Part shown: positions 1-7,068 of the stretch, one piece after another
How positions within the stretch are numbered: position 1 is the first letter of the stretch
How the letters are laid out: each line of letters begins with the position of its first letter
Assembly: GCA_025352915.1 (NCBI GenBank)
Contig: JANXSA010000328.1
Location: 1-12,958, forward strand
DNA length: 12,958 bases
DNA from: Rhodospirillales bacterium
Lineage (GTDB): Bacteria > Pseudomonadota > Alphaproteobacteria > Acetobacterales > Acetobacteraceae
Reading direction: 5' to 3'
Notes under the pieces: model-generated
What the model saw: only the letters and a program-made list of their open reading frames with translations
The model's database searches: none
What the model was told of the DNA's origin: nothing
Program-made: the position numbers and the translations under genes

Positions 1-1
1 G

Positions 2-91
2 GGCACGGTGCGGGAGGTCAGCAACCTGATGGCCCAGGTCGCTGTCTCCACCGCCACGTTGGCGCTGATGAGCAAGGTCATCGGCTTCTGA
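2..91 (+). CDS. 3' end of an unidentified protein-coding gene (partial)
   Basis: The frame starting at base 2 is open to a TGA at 89-91 and codes for 29 residues ending in ALMSKVIGF, with G or C at almost every third position, as in the gene that follows. The stop overlaps the next ATG by one base (TGATG), a common sign of translational coupling in an operon. Position directly before yjbH, and the Ala/Val-rich helical tail, would suit the C-terminus of a polysaccharide export (OPX/SLBB) or chain-length protein, but 29 residues are too few to assign a family. The operon membership is well supported; the identity is a guess. Confidence 0.5.
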   Translation, partial: GTVREVSNLMAQVAVSTATLALMSKVIGF

Positions 92-2493
92 TGCGTCGGT
101 CGGGCTGGGCGCTGGTGGCGCTGCTGCTGGCCTTGAACGCGCCGCTCCGGGCTGAGGAACTCCCCGCCAGCGGCGGCAATTTCGGCGGCGCCGGCCTTAT
201 CGAAATGCGCAACGCCCGGCTGCGCGAGGATGGCACGCTTGAGGTCGGCACCGCCTGGCGGCGCCAGCGCGACTTCTGGTTTCTCAACATCCAGGCGCTG
301 CCTTTCCTGGAGACGACCTTCCGCCTGACCAACCGGCTGAACGCCACCACCGGCCGCGGCACCACGGTGGACCGCGCCTTCGACGCCAAGCTGCGCCTGC
401 TGCGCGAGAGCCAGTGGGTGCCGGCCTTGGCGGTCGGCCTGCAGGACGCGGTCGGCACTGGGATATATGGCGGCGAATACCTGGTGGCGTCCAAGCGGCT
501 TGGCCCGGTGGACCTGACGCTGGGCTTTGGCTGGGGGCGCCTCGGCACCGGCGCGGACCTGCCGAATATCGGCCTGCTGGCCAACCGCAGCCGCAACGTC
601 GGCCAGGGCGGCACGCCCAGCTTCGGCACCTATTTCCGCGGGCGTGATATCGCTGTCTTCGGTGGCGCCGAATGGTCGCTGCCGCCGCTGTTCGGCCTGG
701 ACGGGCTGCGCGCCAAGCTGGAATACAGCGGCGACGCGCTGCGCGACGAACGCGGCGGCTGGCCCGCCCGCCACACCGCCTTGCGGGGCCGCGCCGCCAC
801 GCGCTGGAATGCCGGGCTGCAATGGCAGGATGAGCATTTCGACATCGGCGCCCACTTCGTCCACGGCACCGATGCGCTGCTGCGGCTCTCCCTGCGGCTG
901 GACGCGCACCGCCCGCCCAGCCTGCCGGCGGGGGTGCTGCCACTGCTGCCCCCGCGCCCCGCCGCCCCGACGGCCACCGCCCTCGGCGATGCGGCGATCA
1001 CCGCTCGCGCTGGCCTCGCGTCGGAGCATCTCACCGAGCCGGCGGCCAGCGCCCCCGCCGCCCCGACGGCCCATGCCGTCGCCGACCCGGCCGCGGAATG
1101 CCGGGGCGGCCCGACGGCCAATGCGGCAGCCGGGCTTGGTGCTGCGGCGGCCACCGTCCCCGCCGATCGTGCGGTGCAGCGCACCACCATCGGATCAGCG
1201 CCACCCGCGCTTGCCGGGCCGGCCGCGGCGTGCCCCGCCATCCCGCCGCCCAACCCCACTGCCACCGCCACCGCCACCGCCACCGCCGCCGCCCTGGCCG
1301 CGCTGCGCCGCGCCGGCTTCCGCCCGCTGGCCTTCGTCCTGCAAGGCCCCGGGGCCCACGTGCTGGTCACCGGGGGCCGCTTCCGTCGGCTGTCCCAGGT
1401 GGCCGGCCGGGTGATGCGCGCGCTGCACCCCGTGCTGCCGCCGCAGATCGAAACCCTGCGCGTCGAATGGCAGCACCAGGGCGTCACCACCGCCCGGCTG
1501 GTGGTGCTGCGCCAGGCCTTCGAAACCCCCCAGGCCAGCGCCGAGGAAGTGCTGGCCAGCGCGCATCTGCTGCCCGCCGGGGACCCGCCCTGGCCGCTCC
1601 GCGCCAAGCAGCCCGCGCCCGGGTTCGCCCAAGGGCCTGACCGGGGGCTTGATTGGGAGATCGACTGGGGCATCGCCCCCCGCCTGCCGGTGCAACTCGG
1701 TGACCCCCGCACTGGCGCCCGCTGGCAACTCGCCGTAGCCGCCGGCGGCCGGGTCAGCCTCGGCGAAGGCTTTGCCATCGCCGGCAGCGTTTCCCAGGCG
1801 GTGGCCGGCAATCTCGGCGGCGGGCTGCCCTCCAACAGCCTGCTGCCGCATGTGCGTAGCGATCTCGGCCGATATGCCCGCGCCGGCACCACCAGCCTGC
1901 CGGCGCTCTATGCCGAACGCATCTGGACCCCGGCCGACGACATTTTCACGCGCGTCACCGCCGGCCTGCTGGAGCCGATGTTCGCCGGGATCTCTACGGA
2001 GGCGCTGTGGCGCCCGGCCAGCCGGGGCTTCGCGCTGGGGGTTGATCTGAACTGGGTGCAGCAGCGCGACTACGCCCAGAAGCTCGGCCTGCGCCGCTAC
2101 CGCGTCACCACCGGGCACCTTTCCGCCTATGCCGAGTTGCCCTGGTTCGGCCTGTTCGGCGTGCTGCGCGGCGGGCGGTACCTGGCCGGCGACTGGGGCA
2201 CCACCATCGAACTCGGGCGCCGGTTCGACAACGGCATCGAGGTCGGCGGCTTCGCCAGCTTCACCACCGCCGGCTTCCGCCGCTTCGGCGAAGGCAGTTT
2301 CGACAAGGGCATCTACCTGCGCATCCCGCTGGAGATCTTTGGCCCCGAGACCACCGCCACCGCCGGCACCACGCTGCGCCCCGTGGTGCGGGATGGCGGC
2401 CAGCGCCTGGCGGTGGATAACCCGCTGTGGGAGCTGACGCGCGACGGCCGCGCCGAGGCGTTGGGCCGCGGCTACCTCGGCTTCCTGCGCTGA
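91..2493 (+). CDS. yjbH: YjbH-family outer-membrane exopolysaccharide protein
   Basis: 800-residue protein of the YjbH (DUF940) family, a predicted outer-membrane beta-barrel component of exopolysaccharide export, encoded in Escherichia coli by yjbEFGH. Residues 1-21 are a signal peptide with a likely cut after LRA; there is no lipobox cysteine. The N-terminal half carries family features: GGAGLIEMRNAR (32-43), the aromatic run around FLETTFRLTNR (72-82), a DRAFDAKLRLL segment (94-104), AVGLQD (114-119) and GEYLVASKR (128-136). An Ala/Pro/Thr linker occupies about 274-405. The C-terminal half again alternates amphipathic beta strands and ends with a VVRDGGQRLAVDNPLWELTR segment before GYLGFLR. 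The start at 91 overlaps the preceding stop. The linker looks like an insertion relative to what I recall of the family. Known: the family is tied to exopolysaccharide production; the exact export role is not settled. Confidence 0.9.
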   Translation: MRRSGWALVALLLALNAPLRAEELPASGGNFGGAGLIEMRNARLREDGTLEVGTAWRRQRDFWFLNIQALPFLETTFRLTNRLNATTGRGTTVDRAFDAKLRLLRESQWVPALAVGLQDAVGTGIYGGEYLVASKRLGPVDLTLGFGWGRLGTGADLPNIGLLANRSRNVGQGGTPSFGTYFRGRDIAVFGGAEWSLPPLFGLDGLRAKLEYSGDALRDERGGWPARHTALRGRAATRWNAGLQWQDEHFDIGAHFVHGTDALLRLSLRLDAHRPPSLPAGVLPLLPPRPAAPTATALGDAAITARAGLASEHLTEPAASAPAAPTAHAVADPAAECRGGPTANAAAGLGAAAATVPADRAVQRTTIGSAPPALAGPAAACPAIPPPNPTATATATATAAALAALRRAGFRPLAFVLQGPGAHVLVTGGRFRRLSQVAGRVMRALHPVLPPQIETLRVEWQHQGVTTARLVVLRQAFETPQASAEEVLASAHLLPAGDPPWPLRAKQPAPGFAQGPDRGLDWEIDWGIAPRLPVQLGDPRTGARWQLAVAAGGRVSLGEGFAIAGSVSQAVAGNLGGGLPSNSLLPHVRSDLGRYARAGTTSLPALYAERIWTPADDIFTRVTAGLLEPMFAGISTEALWRPASRGFALGVDLNWVQQRDYAQKLGLRRYRVTTGHLSAYAELPWFGLFGVLRGGRYLAGDWGTTIELGRRFDNGIEVGGFASFTTAGFRRFGEGSFDKGIYLRIPLEIFGPETTATAGTTLRPVVRDGGQRLAVDNPLWELTRDGRAEALGRGYLGFLR
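1261..1284 (+). repeat. In-frame hexanucleotide repeat (GCCACC)x4 in yjbH
   Basis: Four perfect GCCACC units, followed by GCC codons, encode an Ala-Thr run (about residues 391-398) inside the Ala/Pro linker of the YjbH protein. Six-base units keep the frame, so slippage would change linker length rather than switch the gene off. Confidence 0.9.
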
Positions 2494-2575
2494 GGCGATT
2501 GCCGGCAGGGCTGCGTCACCGCACCGCAGGAACTGCCCGGTTCAGCGGCCGGTTGAGAGACTGGGCCACCGCTTC

Positions 2576-2602
2576 GGCAATGACGCCTCCGCGGATCAGG
2601 CT
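2576..2602. repeat. Diverged 27-base repeat, left copy
   Basis: Lies in the 263-base spacer between yjbH and the WecA-like gene and matches 3924-3950 at 22 of 27 positions in the same orientation (shared core CGCGGA followed by CAGGCT). The two copies flank the glycosyltransferase gene. The rest of the spacer shows no convincing terminator, promoter or gene. The repeat could be a relic of a duplicated or inserted segment, or chance similarity in GC-rich DNA. Confidence 0.4.
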
Positions 2603-2756
2603 TCAACTGGCCGGCGAACCGCGCCGGCAACATTGCGGCATGGCGTGAAATGGCCCCTTGGATCAGCGGGCCGGGCCGGGCGCGTTTCGGCAGCAGGGAG
2701 CACGCACCGGGCGGCTGCTTGCGGGAACGGCCCGGCCGGGGCACACCGCGCCGGCA

Positions 2757-3818
2757 ATGCAACTCCTCGCCCTCGCCCAGCACCTGGCCTTCGCGCTTCT
2801 CCTCGCCGGCGTTTCCGCAGTGGCGGTGCGGGCCATGATCCGCTGGCCGATCCTGGACGATCCGGCGCGCCGCGCCGCCACCGCGCATACCAGGCCCACG
2901 CCCAAGGGCGGCGGCGTCGGCGTGGTGCTGGCCTTCGTGATCGGCATGCTCGTGCTCTATGCCCAGGCCAACTACGCCCGAGTGGCCGGGCCGCAGTTCC
3001 TTGGGGTTATCCTGGCCGCCGTTGCCATCGCCGCCGTGGCGCTGGCCGACGACATTTTTGATTTCCGCTTCGTGGTCAAGCTGGGCGCCCAGGCCGCCGC
3101 CGCCTGCGTCGCACTGGGCAGCGGCCTGGTGCTGCAACGTCTGTCCATCCCCTGGTTTGGTGACCTCAACCTGGCCTGGGCGGCGCCGCTGGTCACGCTG
3201 TTCTGGATCGTTGGATGCACCAACGCGGTCAACTTCATGGACGGGCTGGACAGCCTGGTGGCCGGCACGCTGCTGATCGCCTGCATCGCGCTGGCGGTGA
3301 TCTCGGCCGGGCAGGGCGGCTGGTTCGTCTATGCCGCCAGCCTGTTCCTGGCCGCCGGCTTCCTCGGCTTCCTTCCGTTCAACTGGCACCCCGCGCGCAT
3401 CTTCATGGGCGATGTCGGCAGCCAGTTCGCCGGCTTCATGCTGGCGGTGCTGGCGGTGGCTGCGGCCCGGTTCGACGCCATGCAGGTCAGTTTCCTGATC
3501 GTGCCGCTGCTGATCTTCGGCCTGCTATTCGACGCCTGCTTCACCCTGGCCCGCCGCGCCCTGATGGGGGAGGGCATCGCCACCCCGCACCGTACCCACT
3601 TGTACCAGATGGCCCAGCGCAGCGGCATGCCAGTGCGCGGCGTGGCCCTGGCGCATTGGGGCTTCGCCTGTTTCCACGCCGACCTGGCGGCGATTTTTTT
3701 GCAGTTGCCAGCGCAGTGGAAGCCCTTCGTCGTGCTGCCGGCGCTGGCGGTGCAACTGGCCTGGATGCTCTACGTGCTGCGCCGCATGCGCCGCGCCGGC
3801 CTGGGCTGGAAGAGCTGA
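2757..3818 (+). CDS. Polyprenyl-phosphate sugar-1-phosphate transferase, WecA/MraY superfamily
   Basis: 353-residue polytopic inner-membrane enzyme (glycosyltransferase family 4). The family transfers a sugar-1-phosphate from a UDP-sugar to undecaprenyl phosphate, the first lipid-linked step in O-antigen, capsule or teichoic acid-type glycans. Signature cytoplasmic loops are present in order: PTPKGGG (47-53), the aspartate pair DDIFDF (98-103), NAVNFMDGLDSL (156-167), FMGDVGS (216-222) and the His-rich PHRTHLYQ loop (277-284). The ATG at 2757 puts a hydrophobic helix immediately at the N-terminus; the frame is open further upstream (an ATG at 2658), but that extension is a polar, Arg/Gly-rich stretch and is rejected. 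No strong ribosome site precedes the chosen ATG. Downstream of yjbH and next to a yjbF-like gene, it probably primes the exopolysaccharide that they serve. The sugar (GlcNAc, GalNAc, fucosamine or other) cannot be told. Confidence 0.9.
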   Translation: MQLLALAQHLAFALLLAGVSAVAVRAMIRWPILDDPARRAATAHTRPTPKGGGVGVVLAFVIGMLVLYAQANYARVAGPQFLGVILAAVAIAAVALADDIFDFRFVVKLGAQAAAACVALGSGLVLQRLSIPWFGDLNLAWAAPLVTLFWIVGCTNAVNFMDGLDSLVAGTLLIACIALAVISAGQGGWFVYAASLFLAAGFLGFLPFNWHPARIFMGDVGSQFAGFMLAVLAVAAARFDAMQVSFLIVPLLIFGLLFDACFTLARRALMGEGIATPHRTHLYQMAQRSGMPVRGVALAHWGFACFHADLAAIFLQLPAQWKPFVVLPALAVQLAWMLYVLRRMRRAGLGWKS

Positions 3819-3923
3819 GGCGGACGGGCCAGCGACCCTGACCGACCCAATACTGTACCATACGCCCCGCTTACTGAGCGATACTCAGCCTCGAGCAGTC
3901 CCGCAGTCGAGCCACACCTTTGC

Positions 3924-3950
3924 GGCGATGCTGCCTTCGCGGACCAGGCT
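3924..3950. repeat. Diverged 27-base repeat, right copy
   Basis: Direct repeat of 2576-2602 (22 of 27 identical), ending immediately before the stop codon of the minus-strand lipoprotein gene. The 132-base spacer 3819-3950 also holds a small CTGAG/CTCAG hairpin (3874-3888) with no T-run, so no clear terminator separates these convergent genes. Confidence 0.4.
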
Positions 3951-4634
3951 CTACCCCGGCGCAAGCTCCTCCAGCCGCAGCGCCGGCAGGTTCGGACCGA
4001 TCCATTGCTCGCTCCGCAGCACTGCGCCGGTCTCGGCATCGGCCCAGAAGCGATTGGTGAAGTCGGCTAGTTGCGGACTGGAGCAGCGCTCCTCCACCAT
4101 CAGCGTCGCCGTTTCCTCCGGCAGCGCCCGCGCCCGCAGCCGGCAGTCCAGTTGCAGGCCGAAGCGCATGCCGCTCGGCTCGCGGTCGCGACTGCTCAGA
4201 TCCACCTGGCGGCGCAGGTTGCGGCCGCGGGAAACCAGGGCGCGCGGGTCGGCCAGCGGGTCGGCGCCATCCTGCTGGCTGGCCACAAGCGCCTGCGCCA
4301 GCCCGGCCGTCGCCACCACCCTGGCGCCGTCCGTCGCCACCGCGAAGCCGCCCGGCGTCCGCCACAATCGGCGCTCCCCGGTGGCCTGTACCAGCATGGC
4401 ATGCGCCCGCCGGTTGCCCAGCCACAGCCGCAGCGCCGCGCCGTCGGGCTCCGGCGGCTCGGCCCTGCGGTCGAAGCCGCCGCCGGTCAACAGGGTCTCA
4501 GCCTCGGCGAGGCCGGGGATGTTCTCCTGCGCCTCCCGCCAAGTGCCGCGCAGGTTGGGCGGATTGACGTTGCAGGCGGACAGCAGAAGCAGCAGGCAGG
4601 GCAGGGGGAACCAGAACTGGGGCCAGGGGCGCAT
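3951..4634 (-). CDS. yjbF: YjbF/GfcB-family exopolysaccharide lipoprotein
   Basis: 227-residue predicted lipoprotein. The N-terminus is a hydrophobic helix ending in the lipobox LSAC, with the acylated cysteine at residue 21. The mature part shows features of the YjbF/GfcB (group 4 capsule) family: GGFAVATDG then RVVATAGLAQ (95-114), DPLADPR (125-131), two cysteines (164, 184) positioned for a disulfide, and the closing block NRFWADAETG and SEQWIGP (194-214). The ATG at 4634 gives a proper signal peptide; the ribosome site is weak. In E. coli yjbF and yjbH lie in one operon; here this gene is on the opposite strand, convergent with the WecA-like gene. The start is preceded by a 9-bp inverted repeat (4641-4683). 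The role is inferred from family and neighbours: an envelope accessory for exopolysaccharide secretion. Confidence 0.8.
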   Translation of the reverse strand: MRPWPQFWFPLPCLLLLLSACNVNPPNLRGTWREAQENIPGLAEAETLLTGGGFDRRAEPPEPDGAALRLWLGNRRAHAMLVQATGERRLWRTPGGFAVATDGARVVATAGLAQALVASQQDGADPLADPRALVSRGRNLRRQVDLSSRDREPSGMRFGLQLDCRLRARALPEETATLMVEERCSSPQLADFTNRFWADAETGAVLRSEQWIGPNLPALRLEELAPG

Positions 4635-4640
4635 GCCGGC

Positions 4641-4683
4641 AGCGTAACAGCCCCCGCTGGTTGCGGCGAGACCTTGTTACGCT
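4641..4683. promoter_or_regulatory. 9-bp inverted repeat upstream of the yjbF-like gene
   Basis: AGCGTAACA (4641-4649) and its exact complement TGTTACGCT (4675-4683) are separated by 25 bases and begin seven bases upstream of the lipoprotein ATG. Centre-to-centre spacing is 34 bases, roughly three helical turns, so the arms could be paired regulator sites flanking the promoter, or a hairpin in the leader. No regulator for it is in the window. Confidence 0.4.
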
Positions 4684-4778
4684 ACCCGCGGCGTGGCTTG
4701 CCACGTCAGCCCGCTGCATCGGTCGTTGCGCCGCTTGCCGCGTCGGCCGGTAGCTCGCGGCCCGCTACCGCCGTCGCC

Positions 4779-6806
4779 TCAGGCCGTAGCCGGCCCGGCC
4801 TTGCCGCTCCACTGCCAGCCGATCAGCGCCAGCCCCAGCACAATGCCCAGCACATGCGGCATCGGCACCACGCTGGCGCCGAGGATGCCGTCCACCAGCG
4901 CGGGGAAGATCATCATCAGCCCGGCCGCGGCCATGGCCACGCGTTCCCACCCCGCCATTGCCACGCGGAGGAACCCCTGGCAGGCGGCAGCAAGCGCGGC
5001 CAGGCCAGCCGCGGCCAGGAAGATCTGCCAGGCGATGTCCAGGCCGGTCAGCCCCGGCTTGTTGCCCAGCAGCAGCGCCACGCCCTCGGGGTCAGTGACG
5101 AAGACGAAGGGCAGGATGAAGGCCGGCAGCGTGTACTTCCAGGCCTGCAAGGTGGTGCGGTACGGCCCCGCGCCGGTGATGGCAGCGGCGGCGAAGGGCG
5201 ACAGCGCGGTCGGTGGGGAGACCTCCGACAGCACGGCGTAGTAGAAGACGAACATGTGTGCGGCATAATCCGGCACGCCCAGCTTGATCAGCGCCGGCGC
5301 GGCCACGACGGCGCAGATGATGTAGGACGCCGTCACCGGCACCGCCAACCCGACCACCCAGACGATGAGCGCGGTGTAAAGCGCCGTCACCAGCAGGGAG
5401 CCACCGGCCGCCTGGATGGCGATCTCGGAAAACTTCAGCCCCAGCCCGGTCAGCGTGATGACGCCGACGATGATGCCAGCGCAGGCGCAGGTGGCAGCGA
5501 TGCCCACGCTCTGCACCGCGCCCGAAGCCAGCGTCTCCACCAGCTTCATCGGCCACAACGCCGAGGCGCGGGTCAGGAAGCTCAACACGATGGCGACGCC
5601 CATGGCGTAGAGCACCGACATGGTGGGCGAATAGCCCATGATCATGAAGACGATGATCGCTAGCAGCGAGGAGAAGTGGAAGCCGTACCGCTTGGTCAGC
5701 GCCCAGGCGCTCTCCACCGCCATGGGTTCTTCTACGCGGCCACTGGCTTCCCTTTGCGCGCCGATGCGGCGCTGGTCCAGTTCCACCATGAACAGCAGGC
5801 TGGCGTAGTACAGCACGGTCGGCACCGCGGCCATCCGAAGCACTTCCAGATAGGAAATCTTCAGGTACTCGGCAATCAGGAAGGCCGCCGCGCCCAGCAC
5901 CGGCGGTGAAATGATCGCGCCGAGGCCACCGGCGGCGAGCAGGCCGCCCGCCGCGTTCTTTTCATAGCCCACTTTTTCCAGCATCGGCCAGGCCACCGCC
6001 CCGAGTGTCACGGTTGTGGCGACGCCGGAACCGGACGGCCCGCCGAGCAGAAACGACGCGAGCACGACCGTACGGCCGGCACCCGTGGGCTTGCCGCCCA
6101 TCGCGGAAAAGGAAAAATCGATATAGAACTTCCCCGCGCCTGAGTACTGCAAAAATGCGCCGAATATCGTAAACAGGATGATCAGCGACGAAGACACGTC
6201 CACGGCCGAGCCATAGATGCCCTCCAGGGTCATGTACATCTGCCCGATCAGGCGGCCGACTTCATAGCCCTTGTGCGTCCATGGCTGCGGCAGGTAGGCG
6301 CCGAACAGCGCATATAGGATGAAGGCCATGGTGATGGCCGGCATGATCCAGCCGTTGATGCGCCGCATCGCCTCCATCACCAGGCCGATCAGCATCACGC
6401 CAAAGAAAATATCCCAGCCGTTGGGCGAGGTGTTGCGATCGGTAAAGTCATCGCCGCCCATGATCAGGTAGACGACAATGCCTATGGACATCAATGCCGC
6501 GATCCAGTCCCACCACATGATGCGGTGGCGGTAACGGCTGGACAGCGGAAACAACAGGAAAGACAGGAACAGCACGAAACCGACGTGCACCGGACGCAGC
6601 GTCTGCGTCGGCACGATGGCGTAGGCGGTATAGAGATGGAACACCGACATCACTACTGCGGCAAAGGTGAGGAAGGCGGCCATCCAGCCATGGAACTTGT
6701 TGGCCGCGCCCTCTTCTTCCTCGATGAATTCCTCGGCCTTTTTCAGTTTTTCGGCGTCTATCGCAGCCTGGATGTTCATGTCGGGAATTGCGGGGTGGTC
6801 TGCCAC
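4779..6806 (-). CDS. TRAP transporter permease, fused small and large subunits (4TM/12TM)
   Basis: 675-residue inner-membrane protein, the fused DctQ-DctM type used with TAXI binding proteins for sodium- or proton-driven uptake of organic acids and related solutes. The N-terminus is cytoplasmic and charged (residues 15-35, many Glu/Lys). About four helices (40-165) form the DctQ-like part, and the DctM-like part follows, with the conserved GPSGSGVATT (256-265), AAGGLGAIISPPVLGAAAF (291-309) and a second-half repeat including AVPVTASYIICAVVAAPAL. The start is GTG at 6806, chosen because TGAGGA lies four bases upstream; no better in-frame start is seen. It is transcribed away from the RuBisCO-like gene, sharing its 262-base control region. 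Its binding protein is not adjacent but lies beyond the RLP-cupin unit. GC content changes along the gene: sampled rows near the 3' end are much richer than those in the middle. Substrate unknown. Confidence 0.93.
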   Translation of the reverse strand: MADHPAIPDMNIQAAIDAEKLKKAEEFIEEEEGAANKFHGWMAAFLTFAAVVMSVFHLYTAYAIVPTQTLRPVHVGFVLFLSFLLFPLSSRYRHRIMWWDWIAALMSIGIVVYLIMGGDDFTDRNTSPNGWDIFFGVMLIGLVMEAMRRINGWIMPAITMAFILYALFGAYLPQPWTHKGYEVGRLIGQMYMTLEGIYGSAVDVSSSLIILFTIFGAFLQYSGAGKFYIDFSFSAMGGKPTGAGRTVVLASFLLGGPSGSGVATTVTLGAVAWPMLEKVGYEKNAAGGLLAAGGLGAIISPPVLGAAAFLIAEYLKISYLEVLRMAAVPTVLYYASLLFMVELDQRRIGAQREASGRVEEPMAVESAWALTKRYGFHFSSLLAIIVFMIMGYSPTMSVLYAMGVAIVLSFLTRASALWPMKLVETLASGAVQSVGIAATCACAGIIVGVITLTGLGLKFSEIAIQAAGGSLLVTALYTALIVWVVGLAVPVTASYIICAVVAAPALIKLGVPDYAAHMFVFYYAVLSEVSPPTALSPFAAAAITGAGPYRTTLQAWKYTLPAFILPFVFVTDPEGVALLLGNKPGLTGLDIAWQIFLAAAGLAALAAACQGFLRVAMAGWERVAMAAAGLMMIFPALVDGILGASVVPMPHVLGIVLGLALIGWQWSGKAGPATA

Positions 6807-6810
6807 GGTG

Positions 6811-6816
6811 TCCTCA
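6811..6816 (-). promoter_or_regulatory. Ribosome binding site that fixes the GTG start of the TRAP permease
   Basis: Minus-strand TGAGGA, four bases before the GTG at 6806. It is the last of three imperfect repeats of GTGAG/ATGAG (6812-6838 on the complement). It decides in favour of the GTG start, which also gives the expected cytoplasmic N-terminus. Confidence 0.7.
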
Positions 6817-6890
6817 CTTTGCGCTCACTGCGCGCTCATTTTGCGGCATGTCGCCACGATTTTTTTCAGCCTGTTGTTGCCGCCGTCGAC

Positions 6891-6908
6891 TATTCCAAGG
6901 CTGGAATA
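6891..6908. promoter_or_regulatory. 18-bp inverted repeat between divergent permease and RLP genes (candidate operator)
   Basis: TATTCCA (6891-6897), spacer AGGC, TGGAATA (6902-6908): a perfect 7-bp inverted repeat 85 bases upstream of the permease start and about 160 bases upstream of the RLP start. A further GGAATA half-site lies at 7032-7037, next to the candidate RLP -10 box. This layout suits a dimeric regulator controlling both directions. The regulator family cannot be named. Confidence 0.55.
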
Positions 6909-7012
6909 TCGATTTTTTCGTAGTTTAGCAGACCGCCACCTTCGCTCCCCGGCCGCATGCGCCAACGCACCGGCGATGGTCCGCATGATTGTCCCGTCGA
7001 CGGTCCCCTCCA

Positions 7013-7041
7013 TTGTTCCGCCCCCGCGCCGGGAATATACT
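7013..7041 (+). promoter_or_regulatory. Candidate sigma-70 promoter of the RLP-cupin operon
   Basis: TTGTTC at 7013-7018, 17 bases, then TATACT at 7036-7041 (five of six matches to the consensus -10). The -35 matches only the TTG part, so activation may be needed. Expected transcript start is about 20 bases before the ATG at 7069. The GGAATA half-site overlaps the -10 region. Confidence 0.4.
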
Positions 7042-7068
7042 CCGCCCGCCCCTACCGACTCGGCTCCC

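Noticed and set aside
630..1892. 420-codon open frame on the minus strand across yjbH, with several other long frames in the region
   Set aside because: The + strand frame is a full YjbH family protein with a signal peptide; opposite frames are open because GC-rich codons rarely give stops.
2427..2756. Small genes in the yjbH to wecA-like spacer
   Set aside because: The open frames there overlap yjbH or the transferase, lack ribosome sites and give Arg/Pro/Gly-rich products.
4071..5663. 530-codon + strand open frame
   Set aside because: It runs antisense through the end of the lipoprotein gene, the spacer and the permease; the product is Gln/His/Arg-rich without any family pattern.
6667..7068. 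N-terminal extension of the RLP to an ATG at 6667 (501 residues)
   Set aside because: It would overlap the permease coding region and the divergent control region, and the extension has no RuBisCO similarity; the family-like sequence begins at 7069.
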